Source: Vibrio diazotrophicus (GTDB lineage: Bacteria > Pseudomonadota > Gammaproteobacteria > Enterobacterales > Vibrionaceae). From it: a DNA stretch of 64,000 nt. Shown here piece by piece: positions 54,284 to 62,791 of the stretch. Location: assembly GCF_038452265.1 (NCBI RefSeq), contig NZ_CP151843.1, forward strand, positions 558,001 through 622,000. The letters run 5' to 3'. Under the pieces are notes generated by a model. The model saw nothing but the letters and a program-made list of their open reading frames with translations. It was not told where the DNA came from and made no database searches. Position 1 is the first letter of the stretch. Each line of letters opens with the position of its first letter. The translations under genes and the position numbers were made by a program.

Positions 54284-56008
54284 ATGAAAACAATTCAAGT
54301 AACAACACTCGCGCTTGTTATCGGCGCAACTTTGGGCTTTGGTGCACAAACACTGTTGTCTCAAACACATACTTCTCAAACAGATGGTACTGGGCACGAA
54401 CAACAAGCAAGCCAAGCTAAATCCAATGACGAGCCGCTGTATTGGGTTGCCCCTATGGACCCGAACTATAAACGCGACAAACCGGGCAAATCACCGATGG
54501 GTATGGATTTGATCCCCGTTTATGCAGAAGATGCGGCGCAAGACCAAGCGCCGGGAACCGTTAAGATCGACCCAGCCGTTGAAAATAATTTAGGGGTAAA
54601 AGTGGCTTCTGCGCAGATGACACCTCTTACTCCAAGTATTGAAACCGTGGGTTATGTGGCTTTCGATGAAAGCCAGTTATGGCAAACCAACGTGCGCGTA
54701 GCAGGCTGGGTTGAAAAGCTGAACGTTAACGCAATCGGCGATAAAGTAAACAAAGGCGATGTGTTGTTTACTCTTTACTCGCCTGAGTTGGTCAAAGCTC
54801 AAGAAGAACTGATTAATGCCTATCGCACAGGCAGAGAAGGATTGGTCAAAGGCGCGACCGAAAGACTGGTTACGCTGGGCGTAGATCGTCAACAAATTCA
54901 ATCTATCGTCAAACGTGGCAAAGCGTCTCAGTCGATTGATATCAAAGCAAAGGCTGACGGTATCATCGCTAATCTCAATGTTCGTGAAGGCGGTTATTTG
55001 TCACCCGCTCAGGCTGTGATCAGTGCTGGCCCACTTGAGAATGTGTGGGTTGATGCGGAAGTCTTCGAGCGCCAGTCACACTGGGTTAAAGCTGGCAGCA
55101 CTGCCAAGATGACGCTAGATGCTTTACCGGGCAAAGAATGGCAAGGTGAAATTGACTACGTCTACCCTATCTTAGATCCGCAAACCCGTACTTTACGTCT
55201 GCGTCTAAAATTCCCTAACCCACAAGGCGAGCTAAAGCCAAATATGTTCGCCAATATTTCGCTGCAGCCAGTAACGGAAGAATCAGTACTGACAATTCCT
55301 AAATCATCAGTGATCCGCTCTGGCGGAATGACTCGAGTGGTATTGTCTGAAGGTGATGGCAAGTATCGCTCGGCACGCGTTCAAATCGGACGTGAGGCTG
55401 GTGACAAAGTGGAAGTATTGCAAGGTCTTACTGAGCAAAGCAAAGTCGTAACATCAGCGCACTTCTTACTTGATTCTGAATCGAGCCAAACGGCAGATCT
55501 GGCTCGTATCGATGGTATTGCAGTAGATATGGAAAGTGTTTGGGCAAAGGGCGAAATCAGCGATATTTTACCCTCTTCTCGCACTCTCACGATTAACCAC
55601 CAGCCAGTGCCTGAATGGAATTGGCCGGGCATGACCATGAACTTCACCGCTGGCGACAATGTTGATATTGATGCGCTGAAGTCCGGACAAATGGTCGAGT
55701 TTGAACTGCAAAAAACACCGGATGGCCAGTACCAGGTCATCGATATTAAATCAGACGGCAGCGTCGTAGCAGGTGAAGTGTGGCTGGAAGGCGACATCAC
55801 AATGCTGATGCAAGACTTCGGTATGATCACGCTTCAACACTTACCGGTTTCAGAATGGAACTGGGAAGCGGGCGAAATGAACTTCACTGTCGATCCTGAT
55901 ATTAAGCTTTCCGGTCTTGAGGAAGGTGACCGTGTTCGATTTCTAGTACAGAAGCAGAACAACGACTTCACCCTGAAGAGTATTGAGCGAATCGGAGGCA
56001 AACAATGA
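54284..56008 (+). CDS. cusB: CusB-like periplasmic adaptor with two C-terminal CusF-like domains
   Basis: This 574-residue membrane fusion protein has an N-terminal anchor, then the heavy-metal binding motif YWVAPMDPNYKRDKPGKSPM (residues 53-72) and MGMDLIPVY, and barrel-sandwich and beta-barrel domains (to about 415). Two CusF-like OB domains follow. The first (419-498) has His439, Trp447, Met450 and Met452, the exact CusF spacing. The second (499-574) has His519, Trp527 and Met532 but Gly530 in place of the first methionine. It overlaps cusA by 4 bp. The CusF chaperone, normally separate, is thus built in. Confidence 0.9.
   Translation: MKTIQVTTLALVIGATLGFGAQTLLSQTHTSQTDGTGHEQQASQAKSNDEPLYWVAPMDPNYKRDKPGKSPMGMDLIPVYAEDAAQDQAPGTVKIDPAVENNLGVKVASAQMTPLTPSIETVGYVAFDESQLWQTNVRVAGWVEKLNVNAIGDKVNKGDVLFTLYSPELVKAQEELINAYRTGREGLVKGATERLVTLGVDRQQIQSIVKRGKASQSIDIKAKADGIIANLNVREGGYLSPAQAVISAGPLENVWVDAEVFERQSHWVKAGSTAKMTLDALPGKEWQGEIDYVYPILDPQTRTLRLRLKFPNPQGELKPNMFANISLQPVTEESVLTIPKSSVIRSGGMTRVVLSEGDGKYRSARVQIGREAGDKVEVLQGLTEQSKVVTSAHFLLDSESSQTADLARIDGIAVDMESVWAKGEISDILPSSRTLTINHQPVPEWNWPGMTMNFTAGDNVDIDALKSGQMVEFELQKTPDGQYQVIDIKSDGSVVAGEVWLEGDITMLMQDFGMITLQHLPVSEWNWEAGEMNFTVDPDIKLSGLEEGDRVRFLVQKQNNDFTLKSIERIGGKQ
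55538..56005 (+). repeat. Tandem CusF-like domain repeat within the adaptor gene
   Basis: Segment 1 (55538-55777) and segment 2 (55778-56005) encode modules aligned at fixed offsets: VW at 1-2, EG/KG near 4-5, His at 21, PV then EWNW at 26-29, and MNF at 34-36. They have diverged at many positions, so the duplication is not recent. Confidence 0.75.
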
Positions 56009-59000
56009 TCAATGCCATTATTCGCTGGTCTCTGAAAAACCGCTTTATTGTCCTACTGGCAACCGTTGCACTTATGGCTGGCGGCTTATTTAGTGTGAAA
56101 AATACACCTGTCGATGCGATTCCCGATCTCTCTGATGTACAGGTGATCATCAAAACCAGCTTTCCTGGACAAGCACCGCAAGTGGTTGAAGATCAGGTGA
56201 CTTACCCGCTCACAACCGCAATGCTGGCGGTACCTGGGGCTGAAACCGTACGTGGTTACTCGTTCTTTGGTGACTCTTACGTGTATATCATTTTCAATGA
56301 TAAAACCGACATGTACTGGGCTCGTTCGCGAGTGCTGGAGTATTTGAGCCAAGTTGCGCCTAAGCTACCAGCCAATGCCAAACCAACACTAGGACCTGAT
56401 GCGACAGGTGTGGGTTGGGTATTCAGCTATGTATTGCAAGACAAAACCGGTCAACATGACTTGGCGCAGTTACGCAGCCTGCAAGACTGGTTCTTAAAAT
56501 ACGAATTGCAAACTGTTGATGGCGTCTCTGAAGTGGCCACCGTAGGCGGCATGGTTAAGCAGTATCAGATCCAGATTGATCCGGCTAAATTGCGCGCTTA
56601 CAACTTGACGCTTCAACAAGTCAACATGGCGATTCAAAACGGCAACCAAGAGACTGGCGCTTCGGTTATAGAGGTGGCAGAAGCCGAACATATGGTTCGT
56701 ACCACCGGCTATCTGACCAATATTGAAGATATTCAGTCTCTGCCGCTTAAAGTGACCAATAAAGGTACACCGTTACTGCTTGGCGATATTGCGGACATTT
56801 CATTAGGTCCACAAATGCGTCGTGGCATCTCTGAACTCAATGGCGAAGGTGAAGCGGTTGGCGGCGTGATTGTGATGCGCTTTGGCGAAAATGCGAGCCA
56901 AGTGATCGACAACGTAAAAACCAAGCTTGAAGAGCTTCAGCGCGGCCTGCCTGATGGTGTGGAAATCGTACCTACTTATGACCGCTCTACGCTTATCAAT
57001 GCAGCCGTTGAGAACCTTTGGAAGAAGTTAGCGGAAGAGTTCATCGTGGTAGCGATAGTGTGTGCACTATTCCTGTTCCACATTCGTTCGTCTTTAGTCA
57101 TTGCTCTGAGCCTGCCTGTCGGCATCTTGTCTGCTTTCATTGTCATGCACTGGCAAGGTATTAACGCCAACATCATGTCTCTGGGCGGAATAGCCATCGC
57201 CATCGGTGCCATGGTGGATGGCGCAATCGTCATGATTGAAAACGTACACAAGCATATAGAACGCACCCCACTGACGGATAAAAACCGCTGGCAAGTCATT
57301 GGTGATGCCGCGCAGGAAGTCGGTCCACCGCTGTTCTTCTCGCTGCTTATCATTACGTTAAGCTTTGTGCCTGTGTTCGCTCTTGAAGGCCAAGAAGGGA
57401 AAATGTTCTCTCCTCTCGCCTTTACTAAAACATACGCGATGGCGGCTTCAGCAGGTTTAGCGATTACCTTGGTTCCTGTATTAATGGGTTATTTTATTCG
57501 CGGAAAGATCCTTCCTGAGCATAAAAACCCAGTTAACCGAGCGCTGGTAGGTCTTTACCGCCCGCTGCTTAACCTAAGCTTAAAATTCCCGAAATCGGTA
57601 TTGGTATTGGCCGTTGCGCTAATGGCGTCTGCCTATTACCCAACCAGTAAACTGGGCAGCGAATTCATCCCACCATTGGATGAAGGCGACTTGATGTACA
57701 TGCCGACCACCTATCCGGGTATTTCGATTGGTAAAGCACGTGAGTTACTGCAACAAACCAACAAACTGATCAAAACCGTACCTGAGGTAAAAACGGTATG
57801 GGGTAAAGTTGGCCGTGCAGATACGGCAACTGACCCGGCTCCGCTCACCATGATCGAAACCGTCATTCAGCTCAAACCTCGTGAAGAATGGCGTGAAGGT
57901 GTAACCACAGAATCACTGCGTAAAGAGTTTGATAACCTGATTCAATTCCCCGGTTTAACTAACGCTTGGGTAATGCCAATCAAAACCCGAATCGATATGT
58001 TAGCCACTGGTATTAAGACGCCAATTGGTATCAAAATCGTTGGTCCTGAACTGAGCACCATTGAACGTATCGGTTCACAGTTGGAGCCAATTCTTAACCA
58101 AGTCGAAGGTACTGCATCGGTTTATGCTGAACGAGTTGCGGGTGGCCGATACGTGACTGTTGATATCAAGCGTAAGGCAGCGGCACGTTACGGGCTGAAT
58201 ATTAAAGACGTACAACAAGTGGTTTCCACCGCCGTTGGCGGCATGAATGTGGGCGAAACCATTGAAGGATTGGAGCGTTACCCTATCAACGTTCGTTATC
58301 CGCAAGACTACCGAGATTCGGTAGTGAAACTGCAAAATCTGCCATTGGTGACACCAAACGGTGCTCGCATAGCCTTGGCGGATGTGGCGGATATTCGCTA
58401 CGAAGATGGTCCACCGATGATCAAAACAGAAAATGCGCGTCCTAACGGCTGGGTGTTTGTTGATATCGAAGGTCGAGATCTCGGTTCTTATGTATCTGAA
58501 GCACAAAAACGCGTAGCAGAGGAACTGAAACTGCCAGCAGGTTACTCACTCGCATGGTCTGGTCAGTACGAGTATATGGAGCGTGCGAAAGAGCGTTTAA
58601 GTGTCGTCGTTCCAATTACATTGACCATCATCACCCTGCTGCTCTATTTCAGCTTCCGACGTGTCGGTGAAGTGCTGATCATCATGGCGACCTTGCCATT
58701 GGCTATGGTTGGCGGCTTATGGTTGATGTACTCACTCAATTACAACATGTCTATTGCTGTGGGAGTCGGCTTTATCGCCCTTTCCGGCGTGGCGGTTGAA
58801 ATAGGCGTCATCATGCTGGTTTACCTGAACCAAGCATGGCACTACACCAAGCTCAAAGCCGAAGAGCGGAACATTCCGCTCAGCAAAGATGACCTGAATA
58901 ACGCGATTCGCGAAGGTGCTGGGCTGCGTGTTCGCCCAGTAATGATGACCGTTATTACCGTAATCATTGGCTTAATACCCATCATGTATGGCCATGGTAC

Positions 59001-59124
59001 GGGTTCGCAAATTATGCAACGCATCGCGGCCCCTATGATTGGCGGAATGGCTTCAGCCCTACTACTTACCCTGCTGGTAATACCTGCAATCTTTAAGCTG
59101 TGGAAACAGCGTGAAACTAAATAA
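56005..59124 (+). CDS. cusA: CusA-type copper/silver RND efflux pump
   Basis: This 1039-residue RND transporter has 12 predicted membrane helices and two large periplasmic loops. It uses proton import to export Cu(I) or Ag(I). Met566, Met616 and Met665 lie in DLMYMPTTYPG, APLTMIETV and RIDMLATGIK, and their 50 and 49-residue spacing equals that of E. coli CusA Met573/623/672. This marks it as copper/silver rather than Czc-type. It starts by an ATGA overlap with the adaptor gene. Confidence 0.95.
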   Translation: MINAIIRWSLKNRFIVLLATVALMAGGLFSVKNTPVDAIPDLSDVQVIIKTSFPGQAPQVVEDQVTYPLTTAMLAVPGAETVRGYSFFGDSYVYIIFNDKTDMYWARSRVLEYLSQVAPKLPANAKPTLGPDATGVGWVFSYVLQDKTGQHDLAQLRSLQDWFLKYELQTVDGVSEVATVGGMVKQYQIQIDPAKLRAYNLTLQQVNMAIQNGNQETGASVIEVAEAEHMVRTTGYLTNIEDIQSLPLKVTNKGTPLLLGDIADISLGPQMRRGISELNGEGEAVGGVIVMRFGENASQVIDNVKTKLEELQRGLPDGVEIVPTYDRSTLINAAVENLWKKLAEEFIVVAIVCALFLFHIRSSLVIALSLPVGILSAFIVMHWQGINANIMSLGGIAIAIGAMVDGAIVMIENVHKHIERTPLTDKNRWQVIGDAAQEVGPPLFFSLLIITLSFVPVFALEGQEGKMFSPLAFTKTYAMAASAGLAITLVPVLMGYFIRGKILPEHKNPVNRALVGLYRPLLNLSLKFPKSVLVLAVALMASAYYPTSKLGSEFIPPLDEGDLMYMPTTYPGISIGKARELLQQTNKLIKTVPEVKTVWGKVGRADTATDPAPLTMIETVIQLKPREEWREGVTTESLRKEFDNLIQFPGLTNAWVMPIKTRIDMLATGIKTPIGIKIVGPELSTIERIGSQLEPILNQVEGTASVYAERVAGGRYVTVDIKRKAAARYGLNIKDVQQVVSTAVGGMNVGETIEGLERYPINVRYPQDYRDSVVKLQNLPLVTPNGARIALADVADIRYEDGPPMIKTENARPNGWVFVDIEGRDLGSYVSEAQKRVAEELKLPAGYSLAWSGQYEYMERAKERLSVVVPITLTIITLLLYFSFRRVGEVLIIMATLPLAMVGGLWLMYSLNYNMSIAVGVGFIALSGVAVEIGVIMLVYLNQAWHYTKLKAEERNIPLSKDDLNNAIREGAGLRVRPVMMTVITVIIGLIPIMYGHGTGSQIMQRIAAPMIGGMASALLLTLLVIPAIFKLWKQRETK

Positions 59125-59153
59125 ATACCGAATTGATGAATAAGGAACTCAAG

Positions 59154-59732
59154 ATGAAAAAACTTACTCTAGCTATCGCATTAACTATCAGCTCTTCTGT
59201 CGCTTTTGCCAATATGAGCCACTCAAACTCAAATGACCATGGTTCTATGAATAGTTCGATGGACCACAGCAAAATGGATCACAGTCAGATGTCATCAAAC
59301 ACTATGATGAAAGACATGAAAATGGATCATGGCAATATGATGAGCATGGATGGGATGTCTGATGTGGGTATGCCAGCCATGGGGTCAAAGCCGGACAAAG
59401 TGGTTCACGTAATGCTGTCTGACGACATGAAAATCACCTTCAAAAAAGAAGTAAAAATTGAACCGAATGATGTCGTGCAGTTTGTTGTGATGAATACAGG
59501 CAAAATCAATCATGAGTTCACTATCGGCTCAGTGACAGAGCAAATTGAACACCGTGAAATGATGAAAAACATGAACGGTCAACACATGCATGATATGGGC
59601 AACGCAGTAACGGTAGAACCGGGCAAAGCAAAGCAAATCACATGGCACTTCCACGGCGACAAAAATGTTGAGTTTGCCTGTAACATTCCGGGTCATGCTG
59701 AAGCTGGCATGATGAAGAGTATCAGCCTGTAA
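59154..59732 (+). CDS. copI: Periplasmic cupredoxin with Met/His-rich N-terminus (CopI-like)
   Basis: This protein of about 192 residues has a signal peptide (MKKLTLAIALTISSSVAFA). An N-terminal 60-residue low-complexity stretch is full of Met, His and Asp (MDHSKMDHSQM and similar). The C-terminal cupredoxin domain has type 1 copper ligands His in NHEFTIG and Cys, His, Met in CNIPGHAEAGM. ATG 59154 has AAGGA upstream. CopI-type cupredoxins confer copper tolerance in Rubrivivax and Vibrio. Confidence 0.85.
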   Translation: MKKLTLAIALTISSSVAFANMSHSNSNDHGSMNSSMDHSKMDHSQMSSNTMMKDMKMDHGNMMSMDGMSDVGMPAMGSKPDKVVHVMLSDDMKITFKKEVKIEPNDVVQFVVMNTGKINHEFTIGSVTEQIEHREMMKNMNGQHMHDMGNAVTVEPGKAKQITWHFHGDKNVEFACNIPGHAEAGMMKSISL

Positions 59733-59777
59733 TAGCAAGAAGCCTCGACAGTAAGCTGTTGGGGCTCTGTTGGAGAA

Positions 59778-60350
59778 ATGAACGATTCCATGAACAGTGT
59801 AAAAAACCTGATAGTCGGCGCCTTGTTTTCTTTGGTCAGCTTAACGACTCAAGCAGAAACATCGCCTAATGTGGAAACGGGTATGCAGCTTTTCAGAACC
59901 GCTGGCGGTTACGGCTGCGTTGCTTGTCACGGTCAGTTTGCCAACGGCGCAGGCAATGTTGGTGGAAACATTCGTGGCAAAGCGCTGAATGACATCAACG
60001 ACAGCTTGGCTAACGAACCAACCATGCAGCTTCTCGCCAGCACACTGTCAAACAATGACAGAGAAAATCTGGCCGCATACTTAGAAGCATTAGGGCAAAT
60101 CACTCTGGTTGAATGGACGATTGAAGAAGCATCGACCAATTCAACCGTCACTATTGAAGCCGACAGCCCTGCTCAATTGGTTGTTTTTAATAAGCTATTT
60201 GAACCTGTTGAACTTTCCCTGCCTCAGTTAACTTCAGAGAAAACCGTTCAACTTAACCCTTATGAGACTAAAGCGATTGATTGGACTCCAAGTAAAGGGG
60301 TTATCACGCTAAACTACAATCAAAGTCACTTGACCATTGATGTGAAGTGA
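59778..60350 (+). CDS. Exported c-type cytochrome with extra beta-rich domain
   Basis: This 190-residue protein has a signal peptide (about residues 1-26) and one haem site CVACH (47-51). Class I cytochrome c runs to about residue 108; Met in EPTMQLL is a possible axial ligand. The remaining 80 residues (VTIEADSPAQLVVF and following) look like a beta-sandwich with no copper ligands. Its place in the copper operon suggests electron transfer in periplasmic copper oxidation, which is inference. Confidence 0.8.
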   Translation: MNDSMNSVKNLIVGALFSLVSLTTQAETSPNVETGMQLFRTAGGYGCVACHGQFANGAGNVGGNIRGKALNDINDSLANEPTMQLLASTLSNNDRENLAAYLEALGQITLVEWTIEEASTNSTVTIEADSPAQLVVFNKLFEPVELSLPQLTSEKTVQLNPYETKAIDWTPSKGVITLNYNQSHLTIDVK

Positions 60351-60375
60351 AACTTTCACGCAAGAGGAAAGAATT

Positions 60376-60816
60376 ATGAAGACCCTATTGAAAGCAATGA
60401 CTCTGTCTGCACTCACATTCAGCTTTTCGGTGTTTGCAAAACCGACGATTGAGCTCTACAAATCCCCTACTTGTGGCTGCTGTAAAGAGTGGGCAGCAAT
60501 CATGGAAGAGAAAGGCTACGAAGTGAACGTACACCATCAAAACGATTGGAGTTCAGTGAAAAAGCAATTTGGTATGCCGAATCAGTTGATGTCTTGCCAC
60601 ACGGCTGTGATTGACGGCTACATGGTTGAAGGCCACGTACCAGAATCAGATATCGCACGTTTGCTTACTGAGCGTCCAGCGAACATTTCAGGCTTAGCTG
60701 CTCCGGGAATGCCACAACATTCACCGGGTATGGCTGCGCCTAATCAGCCTTATAAAGATTTTAATGTGATTGCGTTTGATAAAAACGGCAAACTTTCTCT
60801 GTATAAGAAGTACTGA
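60376..60816 (+). CDS. copG: DUF411 copper-responsive protein (CopG-like)
   Basis: This 146-residue periplasmic protein has a signal peptide and a thioredoxin-like DUF411 domain with LYKSPTCGCCKEW, then SCHTAVIDGYMVEGHVP. CopG proteins of Pseudomonas and Vibrio bind copper at the CxCC and downstream Cys/His and probably change its redox state. A Met-rich stretch (GMPQHSPGM) precedes the tail. It is the last gene before a strong terminator. Confidence 0.9.
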   Translation: MKTLLKAMTLSALTFSFSVFAKPTIELYKSPTCGCCKEWAAIMEEKGYEVNVHHQNDWSSVKKQFGMPNQLMSCHTAVIDGYMVEGHVPESDIARLLTERPANISGLAAPGMPQHSPGMAAPNQPYKDFNVIAFDKNGKLSLYKKY

Positions 60817-60848
60817 TCGTTCGACAGCACAAATTGCTTAACTCTGCT

Positions 60849-60878
60849 GGCTGGGTATGTTTTTTACCCAGCCTTTTT
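60849..60878 (+). terminator. Terminator of the copper operon
   Basis: GGCTGGGT / ACCCAGCC is a perfect 8-bp stem with a 9-nt loop and a T5 run. It lies 32 bp after the DUF411 stop codon. Confidence 0.9.
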
Positions 60879-61051
60879 CTTAATTCTCTCTTCATCGACG
60901 TAAACTCAACCAAATTTCGATTTCAAAACTTACCTCTGATTGGTAGAGTCTACTTCGTGATCACCTTTAAACTTTTGCAAACAAAAGTGATAAGTGTTCA
61001 TTTCTCCTTTCTAACAATGAAACAACACAACAAATATAAGAAACGTCAGCA

Positions 61052-62791
61052 ATGCAGTTATATCAACATCTAAAGTGGTTTTTCCGCCAGCATCGTTTAA
61101 CTTACGCCATCGCGTTATCGATGCTTTTTGCCGTCGCTATGCTCAACATGGCGGTGCCGTGGCTTATTGGTAACGCCATAGACAAACTTTTACAGACCAA
61201 AGATTTTTCGCAGGCTGAATTCTATTTATTTGCGTTGTTAGGCGTGAGTATTCTTGTTTACTTGCTGAGATACGGATGGCGAAGAATGCTGTTTGGCACC
61301 TCCTATAAATTGGGAAACATACTTCGCGAACAGTTCTATCACCGCCTTCTTCGCCAAGGTCAGGCGTTTTATAACATCCACTCGACTGGCGATTTAATGG
61401 CGAGAGCAACCAATGATATTGACGCCGTCGAAGTCGCGGCTGGCGAGGGTATCTTGTCTGGTTTCGACGGATTACTGACCTTTATTCTGGTGCTGATCAT
61501 GATGTTCATTTTCATTGACTGGCAACTGGCGATCTTAGCAATTATTCCGTTTCCGTTTATGGGATATGGTTTCTACAAACTGTCGAATCGTATTCATCAC
61601 CAGTTTAAGGAAACGCTGGATTCTTTCTCCACACTCAACGAACAGACTCAACAATCGGTGTCCGGTATTCGTTTGATCAAATCGATGGGGCGTGAAGAAA
61701 TTGAATCGGATAAGTTTGCACAAATTGCCCAGCAATCCGCTCGCACTACATACAATGTGCAGCGTTCAGAAGCCTTATTCGACCCCATTATTCAGCTCAG
61801 CCTTGGATCTGCACTTCTGATTGCTTTGATCGTGGGTGGTTGGCAGATCAGCCAAGAAAGATTGACCGTCGGTCAGCTCACCAGTTTCACCCTGTATTTG
61901 TCTGAACTGATTTGGCCAATGTACGCATTCGGTTGGCTAATGAACATTTTGCAACGAGGTAACGCGGCTATTGGTCGCTTGGAATCATTATTGAAATTGC
62001 CAGATTCCGTTGTAGATAAAGGCACACAAATGCCTGAAGGCTATGCGCTTGCAGTAAAAGATCTGACATTTGATTACCCAGACACCAATCAAAGCACACT
62101 GAAAAACCTATCACTCAATGTCGAGCAAAATCGAGTGCTTGGTGTTACGGGAGCAACCGGTTCAGGGAAATCGACTCTGCTTCATCTGTTAATGCGTTAT
62201 TGGGAATCTACCCAAGGGGATATTTCAGTTTCTGGTGTTTCGATAGCTGATATTCCTTTGGCGAAGTTACGCGGTCTGTATGCCTACGTCCCACAGGATG
62301 CTTTCCTGTTCAGTATGACCATCATGGAGAACATCCGTATTGGGATGCCAAACGCGACCGATGAAGACGTCTATCACGCGGCGAAACTGGCTGCGATTCA
62401 CGATGACATACTTCAGTTCCGTGACAGTTATCAGACCCTTGTGGGAGAACGAGGCGTCACACTCTCCGGAGGCCAACGACAACGTATTTCGATTGCCCGA
62501 GCTTTAATTAGCCAAGCGCCGATTTTGGTGTTGGATGATGCCCTGTCCGCCGTTGATATTAAAACTGAAAAACTCATCATTAAGCACCTTCAACAACGCA
62601 GAGAACAAACCGTTGTTGTGGTCAGTCATCGCCTGTCTGCCATTGAACACGCAGATGAGATTATTGTACTTTCTCATGGCGAAATCATTGAACGCGGTAA
62701 ACATCATCAGCTTATTAGCCTTGATGGTTGGTATTCACGCATGGCGGCTTATCAACAGATGGAGCAGGCTTTGGAGGAAGAGCTGATATGA
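61052..62791 (+). CDS. ABC exporter half (MdlA/SmdA-like)
   Basis: This 579-residue protein fuses a six-helix exporter domain (residues 1-310) to an ATPase domain. Walker A is GATGSGKST, Q-loop in YVPQDAF, signature LSGGQRQR and Walker B ILVLDDALSAVD. The canonical Walker B glutamate is replaced by Asp-Ala, which points to a degenerate catalytic site, as in heterodimeric exporters. It overlaps the next ABC gene by 4 bp and the two should pair. Confidence 0.9.
   Translation: MQLYQHLKWFFRQHRLTYAIALSMLFAVAMLNMAVPWLIGNAIDKLLQTKDFSQAEFYLFALLGVSILVYLLRYGWRRMLFGTSYKLGNILREQFYHRLLRQGQAFYNIHSTGDLMARATNDIDAVEVAAGEGILSGFDGLLTFILVLIMMFIFIDWQLAILAIIPFPFMGYGFYKLSNRIHHQFKETLDSFSTLNEQTQQSVSGIRLIKSMGREEIESDKFAQIAQQSARTTYNVQRSEALFDPIIQLSLGSALLIALIVGGWQISQERLTVGQLTSFTLYLSELIWPMYAFGWLMNILQRGNAAIGRLESLLKLPDSVVDKGTQMPEGYALAVKDLTFDYPDTNQSTLKNLSLNVEQNRVLGVTGATGSGKSTLLHLLMRYWESTQGDISVSGVSIADIPLAKLRGLYAYVPQDAFLFSMTIMENIRIGMPNATDEDVYHAAKLAAIHDDILQFRDSYQTLVGERGVTLSGGQRQRISIARALISQAPILVLDDALSAVDIKTEKLIIKHLQQRREQTVVVVSHRLSAIEHADEIIVLSHGEIIERGKHHQLISLDGWYSRMAAYQQMEQALEEELI

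Noticed and set aside
61052..62791. Altered Walker B in the first ABC exporter half
   Set aside because: Degenerate catalytic sites are normal in one half of heterodimeric exporters.
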